64,000 nucleotides of DNA from Rhizobium anhuiense (GTDB lineage: Bacteria; Pseudomonadota; Alphaproteobacteria; Rhizobiales; Rhizobiaceae). The notes below the pieces were generated by a model. It was not told where the DNA came from. It searched no databases and worked only from the letters and a program-made list of their open reading frames with translations. Where the stretch lies: assembly GCF_003985145.1 (NCBI RefSeq), contig NZ_ML133530.1, forward strand, positions 169,581-233,580, given 5' to 3'. A program made the translations under genes and the position numbers. Positions 54,553-63,658 of this stretch are shown piece by piece; the first letter of the stretch is position 1; every line of letters begins with the position of its first letter.

Positions 54553-54637
54553 ATCTTTCGAATTATTGTGGAATTGACTGTGAATGAAAGCCGGGCAAAG
54601 TGGCAGCATTCAAAGTCGTTGCCAGGGAGAATGCCGC

Positions 54638-56809
54638 ATGAGCCGCGTTGATAAGAACGGTCTTGCCGTCGAAACCGTCCTTCATGATTTCCTCGTCAGC
54701 GAGGTGCTGCCGGGCTTGGCGGTCGATGCGGACAAGTTCTTTGCCGATTTTTCGGCGATCGTTCACGATCTCGCTCCGAAGAATCGTGCGCTGTTGGCAA
54801 AACGCGACGAGCTACAGGTCAAGATCGATGACTGGTATCGCCGGCATGGCGCGCCGACGGATATGGACGACTACCAGTCCTTCCTTCGCGAAATCGGCTA
54901 TCTCCTGCCTGAGGGATCAGACTTCCAGGTTTCGACCCAAAATGTCGATCCGGAGATCGCCTCGATTGCCGGACCGCAGCTCGTCGTTCCCGTCATGAAT
55001 GCCCGCTATGCCCTGAACGCTGCCAATGCTCGCTGGGGCTCGCTCTATGATGCGCTCTACGGCACGGACGCCATTGCCGAGAGCGACGGCGCCGAAAAAG
55101 GCAAGGGTTACAATCCGAAGCGCGGCGAGAAGGTCATCGCCTGGGTGCGCGATTTCCTCGATACGTCAGCGCCGCTGCAGGATTTGCGCTGGAAGGATGT
55201 CGGGAGTTTCGCCGTCAAGGATGGAGTGCTCGCTGTCAGATCGATCGATGGCGAGCAGGCCACGCTGACGGACGCACGCCATTTTGCCGGCTATCGCGGC
55301 GACGCCGCCGCTCCGACGCATATTCTCCTGAAGAACAACGGCATTCACATCGAGATCGTCATCGATGCGGCGACGACGATCGGAAAAGTCGATCCGGCGC
55401 ATATTTCCGATGTCTGGCTGGAATCGGCAATCACGACGATCATGGACTGCGAGGATTCGATTGCGGCTGTCGATGCCGAGGACAAGGTCACCGTCTATCG
55501 CAACTGGCTCGGCCTGATGAAGGGCGATCTGCAGGAAGAGGTGGCAAAGGGCGGAACCAGCTTCATCCGCAAGCTCAATCCGGATCTGCAATATGCCGGT
55601 CCGGACGGAACCTCCTTCGAGCTGCATCGCCGCTCGCTGATGCTGGTGCGCAATGTCGGCCACCTCATGACCAACCCGGCGATCCTCGACCGCGACGGCA
55701 ATGAAGTGCCCGAGGGCATCATGGATGCCGTCATCACCGGCTTGATCGCGCTTTACGATATCGGCCCGGCCGGCCGGAAGAAGAATTCCCGCGCCGGCTC
55801 CATGTATGTGGTCAAGCCGAAGATGCATGGACCTGAAGAGGTGGCCTTCGCCGTCGAGATTTTCTCGAGGGTCGAAGATGCGCTTGGTTTGGCGCGCAAC
55901 ACCATCAAGATGGGCATTATGGATGAGGAGCGCCGCACGACCGTCAATCTCAAGGAATGCATCCGTGCCGCCCGCGAGCGCGTCGTCTTCATCAATACCG
56001 GCTTCCTCGATCGGACCGGCGACGAGATCCACACCTCGATGGAAGCCGGCCCGATGATTCGCAAGGGCGACATGCGCCAGGCGGCCTGGATTTCCGCCTA
56101 CGAGAACTGGAATGTCGACATCGGGCTCGAATGCGGCCTTGCCGGCCACGCCCAGATCGGTAAGGGGATGTGGGCGATGCCGGATCTGATGGCGGCGATG
56201 CTCGAACAGAAGATCGCCCATCCGAAGGCCGGCGCCAACACCGCCTGGGTACCGTCGCCGACGGCTGCAACCCTGCATGCCACCCATTATCACCGGGTCA
56301 ATGTCGCCCGCATTCAGCAAGGACTGAAGGATCGCGCCCGCGCCAAGCTCTCCGACATTCTCTCCGTGCCGGTTGCGGTGCGGCCGAACTGGACCCCGGA
56401 GGAAATCCAGCGCGAGCTCGACAACAATGCCCAGGGCATCCTCGGCTACGTCGTGCGCTGGGTCGATCAGGGTGTCGGTTGCTCGAAGGTGCCCGACATC
56501 AACAATGTCGGCCTGATGGAGGATCGCGCCACATTGCGCATCTCGGCTCAGCACATGGCGAACTGGCTGCATCACAAGGTCGTCACGGAAGCGCAGATCG
56601 TCGAGACGATGAAGCGCATGGCCGCTGTTGTCGACCGGCAGAACGAATCGGATCCGGCCTATCAGCCGATGGCCGGCAATTTCGACGATTCGATCGCCTT
56701 CCAGGCCGCCCTCGATCTCGTCCTGAAGGGCAGGGAGCAGCCGAACGGCTACACCGAGCCGGTGCTTCACCGCCGCCGCCTCGAGCTGAAGGCGAAGCAG
56801 GCTGCGTGA
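54638..56809 (+). CDS. glcB: Malate synthase G
   Basis: The 723-residue monomeric enzyme condenses glyoxylate with acetyl-CoA to malate in the glyoxylate bypass. ESAITTIMDCEDSIAAVDAEDK contains metal-binding and catalytic acids, NTGFLDRTGDEIHTSMEAGP the acetyl-CoA site, and RYALNAANARWGSLYDALYG is a typical N-terminal motif. The ATG at 54638 is preceded by AGGGAGA; earlier codons are unconserved. Together with pckA it supports growth on two-carbon and fatty-acid substrates. It has its own terminator. Confidence 0.96.
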   Translation: MSRVDKNGLAVETVLHDFLVSEVLPGLAVDADKFFADFSAIVHDLAPKNRALLAKRDELQVKIDDWYRRHGAPTDMDDYQSFLREIGYLLPEGSDFQVSTQNVDPEIASIAGPQLVVPVMNARYALNAANARWGSLYDALYGTDAIAESDGAEKGKGYNPKRGEKVIAWVRDFLDTSAPLQDLRWKDVGSFAVKDGVLAVRSIDGEQATLTDARHFAGYRGDAAAPTHILLKNNGIHIEIVIDAATTIGKVDPAHISDVWLESAITTIMDCEDSIAAVDAEDKVTVYRNWLGLMKGDLQEEVAKGGTSFIRKLNPDLQYAGPDGTSFELHRRSLMLVRNVGHLMTNPAILDRDGNEVPEGIMDAVITGLIALYDIGPAGRKKNSRAGSMYVVKPKMHGPEEVAFAVEIFSRVEDALGLARNTIKMGIMDEERRTTVNLKECIRAARERVVFINTGFLDRTGDEIHTSMEAGPMIRKGDMRQAAWISAYENWNVDIGLECGLAGHAQIGKGMWAMPDLMAAMLEQKIAHPKAGANTAWVPSPTAATLHATHYHRVNVARIQQGLKDRARAKLSDILSVPVAVRPNWTPEEIQRELDNNAQGILGYVVRWVDQGVGCSKVPDINNVGLMEDRATLRISAQHMANWLHHKVVTEAQIVETMKRMAAVVDRQNESDPAYQPMAGNFDDSIAFQAALDLVLKGREQPNGYTEPVLHRRRLELKAKQAA

Positions 56810-56825
56810 TAGGAAGATACGAAAA

Positions 56826-56861
56826 GGCCGCCGGAACGACAGTCCCAGCGGCCCTTTTTTT
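56826..56861 (+). terminator. glcB intrinsic terminator
   Basis: GGCCGC and GCGGCC close a stem with an inner GGA/TCC helix, followed by a run of seven Ts starting at 56855. It is 17 bp after the glcB stop. Confidence 0.88.
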
Positions 56862-56880
56862 ACCGAATTCGATATCTAGC

Positions 56881-57564
56881 TTACTGAATGACGACGACCT
56901 TTGATGTGCCCTTGCCGGGACGAACGCGGCTGTAGAGGTCGATAACATCCTGGTTCATCAGGCGAATGCAGCCCGAGGAAGCGGCGGTGCCGATCGAAGC
57001 CCATTCCGGCGTGCCGTGCAGGCGGAAGAGCGTGTCCTTGCCGTCCTCGTTGAAGAGATACATGGCGCGTGCGCCGAGCGGATTGCTGAGACCCGGGCCC
57101 ATGCCGTCTTCGACATATTTGGCGACGTCGGGCCGGCGGACAGCCATTTCCTTCGGCGGGTGCCAGGTCGGCCATTCCTGCTTCCAGGCGACGTAGGCGG
57201 TGCCGGCCCATGCGAAGCCCTGCTTGCCGACGCCGATGCCGTAGCGCATCGCCTTGCCGTTGGCCAGGATGTAATAGAGGAAGCGCTCGCGCGTGTTGAC
57301 GATGATCGTGCCGGGGCGCTCGGTGGTCTCGTAGTTGACGACCTGGCGGCGGAACTGCGGCTTGACCCGGCTGATCGGGATCGCCGGCAGCGAGTATCCG
57401 GCATCCTTCGTCACGCCGTAGGCGTCATCGAAGATCTGGGCCGTCTGTACTGTCGGGCCTGCGCCCTTGTCGTCGACGGACGCGCTGTCTGAGCTCGTGG
57501 AGCAACCGGCCAGAGCGAGCGTTGTCAGCAGGCCAAATACAGGGAATGCATTGCGGATGCGCAT
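56881..57564 (-). CDS. L,D-transpeptidase lipoprotein (YkuD family)
   Basis: The 227-residue protein has a lipoprotein signal peptide with lipobox LALAGC (Cys21) and a YkuD catalytic domain: IIVNTRERFLYYIL, LHGTPEWASIGTAASSGCIRLMNQD with the catalytic histidine and cysteine. Such enzymes make 3-3 peptidoglycan cross-links or attach proteins to peptidoglycan, which is important for polar growth in Rhizobiales. It is convergent with glcB and divergent from mmcB with a 179-bp shared region. Confidence 0.93.
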   Translation of the reverse strand: MRIRNAFPVFGLLTTLALAGCSTSSDSASVDDKGAGPTVQTAQIFDDAYGVTKDAGYSLPAIPISRVKPQFRRQVVNYETTERPGTIIVNTRERFLYYILANGKAMRYGIGVGKQGFAWAGTAYVAWKQEWPTWHPPKEMAVRRPDVAKYVEDGMGPGLSNPLGARAMYLFNEDGKDTLFRLHGTPEWASIGTAASSGCIRLMNQDVIDLYSRVRPGKGTSKVVVIQ

Positions 57565-57622
57565 GGATGACTCTTGAAGTTTTGGGGCAAGGAGAACGGT
57601 CTCTCGACCATCGTTGATTATG

Positions 57623-57638
57623 GTTTATTTTCGATTAA
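57623..57638. promoter_or_regulatory. CtrA-like site between the L,D-transpeptidase and mmcB
   Basis: TTTA-N7-TTAAC matches the CtrA consensus TTAA-N7-TTAAC with one mismatch in the first half. It lies about 106 bp before mmcB and 59 bp before the transpeptidase start, in promoter position for both. mmcB homologues are CtrA-linked in Caulobacter, so the site is plausible; binding is unproven. Confidence 0.45.
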
Positions 57639-57743
57639 CTTGCGCTTTGCAAGGCTACTGCAGCGCGACAAATCCGTCTGCGGCGCAAATTAGAAGCGCA
57701 TGGTTTTTTTGCAACAACACGCCAGCCCCTGCGGTGGTTATCC

Positions 57744-58238
57744 ATGACGATTTTGAGTGTTTACAATAACAATCCGTTAATCGATGGCCGGCAATCGGAC
57801 AGGGCCATGATGGTGCGGCGGGGAACGCAGATATTGCTGCATGAAATGCGCCATGCCGTGCTGCCCGAACTGCCGCTCGCCAGCGGCCGCCGCGCCGATC
57901 TGATCACGCTTTCGGAGAAGGGCGAGGTCTGGATCATCGAAATCAAGACATCGATTGAGGATTTCCGGGTGGATCGCAAATGGCCGGAATACAGGCTGCA
58001 TTGCGACCGCCTGTTCTTTGCGACTCACCAGGATGTGCCGCTAGACATATTTCCCGAGGAATGCGGTCTGTTCCTGTCGGATGGTTATGGCGCCCATATG
58101 ATTCGCGAGGCGCCGGAACACCGCATGGCGCCGGCCACGCGCAAATCCGTCACGCTCAATTTCTCGCGTGCCGCCGCCCAAAGGCTGATGATGGCCGAAT
58201 GGGCGAACGGAAAACCGTTCACCGTGGACGATGTCTGA
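57744..58238 (+). CDS. mmcB: MmcB family DNA repair protein
   Basis: The 164-residue protein belongs to the MmcB family, named from Caulobacter where loss causes mitomycin C sensitivity. It has a restriction-endonuclease-like core: RRADLITLSEKGEVWIIEIK fits a PD-(D/E)XK site with the spaced Asp and the E-x-K pair. It is likely a nuclease acting with the alphaproteobacterial ImuBC damage-tolerance pathway, an inference from the family. The stop lies 12 bp from the actR stop, convergent. Confidence 0.88.
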   Translation: MTILSVYNNNPLIDGRQSDRAMMVRRGTQILLHEMRHAVLPELPLASGRRADLITLSEKGEVWIIEIKTSIEDFRVDRKWPEYRLHCDRLFFATHQDVPLDIFPEECGLFLSDGYGAHMIREAPEHRMAPATRKSVTLNFSRAAAQRLMMAEWANGKPFTVDDV

Positions 58239-58250
58239 TGCTGCGCCTGC

Positions 58251-58829
58251 TTATTTTGGCGCGCGCTTGGCAAGGATGCGCTGCAGTGTGCGCCGGTGCA
58301 TGTTGAGCCGGCGCGCCGTTTCGGAAACATTGCGCTCGCACATTTCATAGACCCGCTGGATGTGCTCCCAGCGCACCCGGTCGGCCGACATCGGATTCTC
58401 GGGAAGTTCCGCCTTTTCGCCCGGCCGCTGCGTCAGCGCCGAAAACACGTCGTCGGCATCCGCAGGCTTTGCCAGATAATCGACGGCGCCGAGCTTCACG
58501 GCCGTGACCGCCGTTGCGATATTGCCGTAGCCGGTCAGCACGATGATCCTGGTGTCGTCACGCCGCTGGCGGATCGCCTCGATGACGTCGAGCCCATTGC
58601 CATCGCCGAGCCGCAGGTCGACCACCGCATATTTCGGCGGCCTGCCTCTCGATTTGGCAACGCCCTCCGCCACTGATTCGGCCGTCTCCACCTGGAAGCC
58701 GCGCGTCTCCATCGCCCGTGCCAGGCGGCGCAGGAACGGCCCGTCGTCGTCGACGATCAGCAGGCTGGCGTCGGGACCGATATGATCCTCATCTGACGCG
58801 GCGAAATTGTCATGGTTCTGTTCTGTCAT
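58251..58829 (-). CDS. actR: Redox response regulator ActR (RegA/PrrA family)
   Basis: The 192-residue regulator has receiver acidic pocket at Asp27-29, phosphoacceptor Asp71 (YAVVDLRLGDG) and lysine in DYLAKPADA, a proline hinge, and a Fis-type C-terminal HTH (MCERNVSETARRLNMHRRTLQRIL) nearly invariant in the RegA/PrrA/ActR family. With ActS it responds to redox or acid conditions and controls respiration, nitrogen fixation and CO2 fixation genes. It lies 67 bp downstream of actS. Confidence 0.95.
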   Translation of the reverse strand: MTEQNHDNFAASDEDHIGPDASLLIVDDDGPFLRRLARAMETRGFQVETAESVAEGVAKSRGRPPKYAVVDLRLGDGNGLDVIEAIRQRRDDTRIIVLTGYGNIATAVTAVKLGAVDYLAKPADADDVFSALTQRPGEKAELPENPMSADRVRWEHIQRVYEMCERNVSETARRLNMHRRTLQRILAKRAPK

Positions 58830-58896
58830 CGTTTCGGTCCCGGCGGTTGAACGCCCGATCTGCGTCAGCCGCTCTATCCTGTTTATGCCGACAAAG

Positions 58897-60225
58897 TCAT
58901 TTTGTCGAATTTGCGTCGATCAGCATACGTGGCCATTCGATTCGGATACGCGCGCCCGCACTTTCCGGATCGCGGTTCTCGAAAATCAGCGACGCGCCCG
59001 AGCGCTCCAGCAGCGTCTTGGCAATGAAAAGCCCGAGCCCCAGGCCGCCGGCCGTATCCTCTTTCTGCCGCTTGGTCACATAGGGCTCGCCGATCCGCGT
59101 CAGAATATCGGGCGCATAACCGTTCCCATCGTCTTCAATGACGATCAGCACTTTGTCGTGATCGTGCTCGATGGTGACGGTCACTTTCTCGCGGGCATAA
59201 TCGACGGCGTTTTCGATCAGGTTGCCGAGCCCGTACATGATGCCGGCATTGCGGTCGGTCACCGGCTCGCCCTTGCGTGGGCTCTTTTCGATGAGTTCCA
59301 ATCTGATGCCGAATTCCCGGTGCGGCGCGACGATCTCCTCGATCATCGAGGAAAGCGGCAGGCGGCGCATATGCGCTTCGCCCTCGGAGGAAAGTGTGGT
59401 CAGCCGCCGCAGGATATCGCGGCAGCGTTCGCTCTGGCTCCGCAGCAGCATCACGTCCTCGCGGAAACGATCGTCGTCCTTGAGTTCCCGCTCCATTTCC
59501 TTGGCGACGACGCTGATCGTCGCCAGCGGCGTCCCGAGCTCATGGGCGGCGGCCGCCGCCAGCCCATCGAGTTGCGAAAGGTGCTTTTCTCGCTGCAGCA
59601 CCAGTTCGGTCGCAGCCAACGCATCGGCAAGCTGGCTCGCTTCCATCGAGACCCGATAGGCATAGAAGGCGGCGAATGCCATTGTCGAGGCGATCGAGCA
59701 CCAGACGCCGAACTGCATGACATTGTGCACGTTGATCTCGACCCCGTCGAACCAGGGCAGCGGAAAGGGCGAAAAGGCAAGCACCGTGATGCAGACCATC
59801 GCAAAGCCGATCAGCGCGGTGCTGTAGCGGATCGGCTGCGAGGCAAAGGAGATGATGACGGGCACGCAGACGAGCGCGGCGAAGGGATTGGCCAGGCCGC
59901 CGGTGATGAAGAGTAGCGCGCAGAGCTGCAATAGGTCGAAGCCGAGCAGAGCGAAGGCGGCCGGCGCTTCCAGTCGGTGGGTCGGCGGATAACGGATCGT
60001 CAGGTAGAAATTCACCCAGGCAAGGGCAGCGATCAGCGAAGAGCTGGCAATCAGCGGCAAGGGAAATTTCAGCCAGAAGGCAACGATGAACACCGTCAGC
60101 GCCTGTCCGCCGACCGCCAGCCAGCGCAGCCGCACCAGCGTCTGCAGGCGCAGCCTGCGGCTATTATGCCGGTCTTCCAGCGTATAGCCTTCCGTCTTGT
60201 CGATCATGCCAGGCTTGTCGATCAT
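58897..60225 (-). CDS. actS: Redox sensor histidine kinase ActS (RegB/PrrB family)
   Basis: The 442-residue kinase has six predicted membrane helices (about residues 38-190), the quinone-sensing heptapeptide GGLANPF at 109-115, the H-box histidine His228 in AAAAHELGTPLATI and the redox-active Cys268 in SQSERCRDIL, which correspond to the known RegB features. The HATPase domain ends GGLGLGLFIAKTLLE. The start at ATG 60225 is preceded by AAGGAG; the longer reading overlaps hrpB. Its signal is likely the ubiquinone pool. Confidence 0.94.
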   Translation of the reverse strand: MIDKPGMIDKTEGYTLEDRHNSRRLRLQTLVRLRWLAVGGQALTVFIVAFWLKFPLPLIASSSLIAALAWVNFYLTIRYPPTHRLEAPAAFALLGFDLLQLCALLFITGGLANPFAALVCVPVIISFASQPIRYSTALIGFAMVCITVLAFSPFPLPWFDGVEINVHNVMQFGVWCSIASTMAFAAFYAYRVSMEASQLADALAATELVLQREKHLSQLDGLAAAAAHELGTPLATISVVAKEMERELKDDDRFREDVMLLRSQSERCRDILRRLTTLSSEGEAHMRRLPLSSMIEEIVAPHREFGIRLELIEKSPRKGEPVTDRNAGIMYGLGNLIENAVDYAREKVTVTIEHDHDKVLIVIEDDGNGYAPDILTRIGEPYVTKRQKEDTAGGLGLGLFIAKTLLERSGASLIFENRDPESAGARIRIEWPRMLIDANSTK

Positions 60226-60248
60226 GCCGCGGGCTCCTTGAATGGGCC

Positions 60249-62714
60249 TCATGTACCACGCGGTTTTGCCCGTGTCGTCGGCAACGCATCTTCCGGCCGC
60301 TCCGGCCAGGGATGACGGGGATAGCGGCCGCGCATATCCGCACGCACATCCTTCCACGAGCCGGCCCAGAAGCCCGGCAGGTCGCGCGTGGTCTGGATCG
60401 GCCGGTGCGCCGGCGACGTGAGTTCGAGCAGCAGCGGCAGGCGGCCGCCGGCAATGGCCGGGTGCTGCTTCAGCCCGAACAGCTCCTGCACGCGGATCGT
60501 CAGCACCGGCTCCTCGCCCTCATATTGGATCGGATGCCTTTGGCCGGTCGGCGCCTCGAAATGGGTCGGCGCGAGCCGGCTGAGGTCGCGTTGCAATTCA
60601 TGCGGTACCAGGGACATCAGGCCGTTCGAAAGCCCGGCTGCGGAAATCTCGGAAAGGCCGCGGGCCTCCATTTGGAAGGGTGCGAACCAGTCGTCCAGCC
60701 GGGAAAGCAGGGCGTCATCGCTGACATCGGGCCAAGGTTCGCCGATTGTCCTGTGGAGGAAGCCGATCCGCTCGCGAAGCTGAATGGCCTCCTTCGAGAA
60801 GGCAAGTTGATCGAGCCCCAGCTCGCGCACCCCATGCACCAGCGCCTGGGTGACGGCTGCACCGGAGGGGCGCGGCAAGGGCGTCTCGTCGAAGATAATC
60901 GCGCCGAGCCGGGTTGCTCGCCGCGCCCGTATTTGCCGGCTTTGCCGATCGAAGAATATTTGATCGCCGGATTTGATCTCGCCGGGCAACTCGGCTTCGA
61001 TGTCGCCGCGTGTCACTTCGGCTGCCGCCAGAACCCGCGCCTGCGCCGCTCGTCCGGTGAGATCGGCAATCACCAGCATCTGGCTGCCCGCCAGCCTCTC
61101 GGTTTCCGGCAGCTCCGCTCCGCGCCCGTTCGCCATCACGAATCGGCCGCGTCCGCCGCGCTGAAGTGCGATTCGGTCCGGGAATGCGTGCAACAAAAGC
61201 TGGCCCGCAAGCGCCGGCGCCGTTGCCGCACCGCTGTCGAGGCCGCTCGCCAGCCGTCCCGCCAGCCGGCGCGAGGCCTCTGCTCTCTCGCCACGCTCAG
61301 CCTTGAAGCGCCGCAGCCGTTCCTCGATATCGACGCTCGTTCCGCCAAGCCCCTGTTCGGTGAGAAGCACGGCGATCATCGCCGCATCCCGGGCATATCC
61401 GGCTTCCCCCGCCGAGACGACCATGGCGGCAAGGCGCGGTGGCAGTGCCAGATCGCGCATCACCTTGCCGCGCGCCGTCAGCGCTCCGTCCTTGTCGAGC
61501 GCGCCGAGCTGGCCGAGCAGAACCCGCGCTTCCCTCAGCGTCGTTTCCGGCGGCTGATCGACGAAGGCAAGGGATGCCGGATCTTGAACGCCCCAATGCG
61601 CGAGGTCGAGCACCAGCCCCGAGAGATCGCTGGAAAGGATCTGCGGCGGTGTGAAGGCCGGCAGTGCCGCCGTCTGTCCCTGGTGCCACAGCCTGACGGC
61701 GATACCCGGTTCCGTTCGTCCGGCACGACCCGCCCGCTGATCGGCGGAAGCCCGCGATACGCGCACCGTCTCCAGCCGCGTGATCCCGGTCGACGCCTCG
61801 AACACCGGCAGACGCTGCAGCCCGCTGTCGATAACGATCCTGACGCCGTCGATGGTGATCGAGGTTTCGGCGATCGATGTCGCAAGCACGATCTTACGCG
61901 TCCCCTGGGATGCCGGTCGAATAGCCGCATCCTGCTCCTTCTGGCTGAGATTGCCGTAAAGCGGCGCAATCAGCGTTTCGGCTCCGAATCGTCCCTGCAG
62001 GCGTTCCACCGTCCGCGTGATTTCCGCCTGGCCGGGCAGGAAGGCGAGGATCGATCCGGCCTCGTTGGCATGCGCATCGAGTATCGCCCGAGTGACGGCA
62101 TCCTCGACGCGTTCGCCGCCCGGCCGATCCTGGTAGCGGATATCGATCGGAAAGCTGCGCCCCAGGCTTTCGATGACGGGCGGATGGTCGAGCAGGGCGG
62201 CCACACGTTCGACATCGAGGGTCGCCGACATGACGAGGATGCGCAGATCCTCACGCAGCGCCGATTGGACGTCGAGCGCCAGAGCGAGTCCGAAGTCTGC
62301 ATCCAGCGAACGCTCATGGAATTCGTCGAAGATCACCGTCGAGACACCGGTCAGTTCCGGGTCGTCGAGGATCATCCGGGCGAAAACCCCTTCGGTCACC
62401 ACCTCGATCCGTGTCGCTGCCGATATCCTGTTGTCGAGGCGCATGCGGTAGCCGACCGTCCCGCCGACCTGTTCGCCGATCAGCGATGCCATCCGGCTTG
62501 CCGCTGCCCGCGCCGCCAGACGTCGCGGCTCCAGCAGGATGATTTTGCCGTCACCGCGCCAGGCCTGGTCGAGCAGGTAAAGCGGCACCAGCGTCGTCTT
62601 GCCGGCGCCCGGTGGTGCGGAAAGAACGGCGCGTCTCCGCTCGGCCAAGGCGGTACCGACGGCCGGCAGGACATGTGAAACCGGAAGGTCCGGCAATGAT
62701 GCACTGATTGTCAC
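60249..62714 (-). CDS. hrpB: ATP-dependent RNA helicase HrpB
   Basis: The 821-residue DEAH-type SF2 helicase has Walker A SAPPGAGKTTLVPL, IILLEPRRLAARAAA, DEFHERSLDADF and SATLDVERV, and GRAGRTEPG in motif VI, followed by the HrpB C-terminal domain. The cellular role of HrpB is poorly known; it is not essential in E. coli. The start is a GTG overlapping the cyclodeaminase-family stop by 4 bp. The next gene downstream is actS (23 bp away). Confidence 0.93.
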   Translation of the reverse strand: MTISASLPDLPVSHVLPAVGTALAERRRAVLSAPPGAGKTTLVPLYLLDQAWRGDGKIILLEPRRLAARAAASRMASLIGEQVGGTVGYRMRLDNRISAATRIEVVTEGVFARMILDDPELTGVSTVIFDEFHERSLDADFGLALALDVQSALREDLRILVMSATLDVERVAALLDHPPVIESLGRSFPIDIRYQDRPGGERVEDAVTRAILDAHANEAGSILAFLPGQAEITRTVERLQGRFGAETLIAPLYGNLSQKEQDAAIRPASQGTRKIVLATSIAETSITIDGVRIVIDSGLQRLPVFEASTGITRLETVRVSRASADQRAGRAGRTEPGIAVRLWHQGQTAALPAFTPPQILSSDLSGLVLDLAHWGVQDPASLAFVDQPPETTLREARVLLGQLGALDKDGALTARGKVMRDLALPPRLAAMVVSAGEAGYARDAAMIAVLLTEQGLGGTSVDIEERLRRFKAERGERAEASRRLAGRLASGLDSGAATAPALAGQLLLHAFPDRIALQRGGRGRFVMANGRGAELPETERLAGSQMLVIADLTGRAAQARVLAAAEVTRGDIEAELPGEIKSGDQIFFDRQSRQIRARRATRLGAIIFDETPLPRPSGAAVTQALVHGVRELGLDQLAFSKEAIQLRERIGFLHRTIGEPWPDVSDDALLSRLDDWFAPFQMEARGLSEISAAGLSNGLMSLVPHELQRDLSRLAPTHFEAPTGQRHPIQYEGEEPVLTIRVQELFGLKQHPAIAGGRLPLLLELTSPAHRPIQTTRDLPGFWAGSWKDVRADMRGRYPRHPWPERPEDALPTTRAKPRGT

Positions 62715-63658
62715 TTACGGCCCGTCACGGTCTCATAGGCAAGAATCGCCCCGGCGAGATCTTCCAAAGCTGCGCCGACCGACTTGAACAGCGTGATCTC
62801 AGCGTCGTGGCTTCGTCCGCCATGGGCGCCGCTGACGAGTTCCGCAAGCTCGGCCTTGATGTTGCCTTCCTTCAGCACACCGCTTTTCAGCGGCTGGACG
62901 ATGTCGCCCGCCTCGCTGATGGCGCCGGCGCGGGTATCGACATAGACTGAAGCACGGCGGATGGCCTCGTCGTCGCTTTCGCGCATGTTCGGTTGGAAGG
63001 CGCCGACGAGATCGAGATGGGCGCCGGGCTTCAGCCATTCGCCTGATATCAGCGGCTCGCTGGAAAGCGTGGCGCAGGAAATGATATCGGCCGTCCGCGC
63101 CGCGGTTTGCGCATCCGCGACCGCCTCGGCATCGAGGCCGAGCGCTCGTGCTTCGGCGGCGATCTTTTCCGCCGCTTGGCCGTTGCGGCCCCAGACCCGA
63201 TAGCGCTTGATCGGTCGGGTCGTGCCGTGCGCAAACATCAGGTTGAGCGACAGACGGCCGGTTCCGCAGACCAGCATCTCCTCCGCGTCGGGACGGGCGA
63301 GATGACGGGCCGCCAGAGCCGATGCCGCCGCCGTCCGCCGCGCGGTCAGTTCGCCGCCGTCGATTGCGGCAAGCATCTCGCCGGTAGCGCCGGAGGAAAG
63401 AAGATAGGTTCCGAAGATCGCCGGCAGGCCCCGCCGCACATTGCCTGGGAAGACCGAGACCGTCTTCACCCCGGCATAGCGCCCGGGAACCCAGGCCGGC
63501 ATGAGGAGCAGCGTCGCGCTCTCCTCATTCGGCACATCCATTTCATGGTGATGGCGCACCGGCATCACGCATTCGCTCTGGAACATCCGGGCGATCGCCT
63601 CGATCAGCTCCGGCCAGGGCAGGGCCGCGCGCGTTTGTTCTTCATCGAGGACAAGCAT
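62711..63658 (-). CDS. Ornithine cyclodeaminase / mu-crystallin family protein
   Basis: The 315-residue NAD(P)-dependent protein has the family layout: an N-terminal substrate domain with KTVSVFPGNVRRGLP, the GGELTARRTAAASALAARHL motif and a Rossmann domain from about residue 120 with LVCGTGRLSLNLM. Relatives are ornithine cyclodeaminase, ketimine reductase and alanine dehydrogenases; the usual GxGxQA is GTGRLS here, so the nucleotide site is slightly unusual. It overlaps hrpB by 4 bp. Substrate cannot be assigned. Confidence 0.87.
   Translation of the reverse strand: MLVLDEEQTRAALPWPELIEAIARMFQSECVMPVRHHHEMDVPNEESATLLLMPAWVPGRYAGVKTVSVFPGNVRRGLPAIFGTYLLSSGATGEMLAAIDGGELTARRTAAASALAARHLARPDAEEMLVCGTGRLSLNLMFAHGTTRPIKRYRVWGRNGQAAEKIAAEARALGLDAEAVADAQTAARTADIISCATLSSEPLISGEWLKPGAHLDLVGAFQPNMRESDDEAIRRASVYVDTRAGAISEAGDIVQPLKSGVLKEGNIKAELAELVSGAHGGRSHDAEITLFKSVGAALEDLAGAILAYETVTGRK

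Noticed and set aside
60312..62678. 788-codon plus-strand open frame opposite hrpB
   Set aside because: Antisense shadow of a well-conserved helicase; composition is Arg/Gln-rich and without domains.
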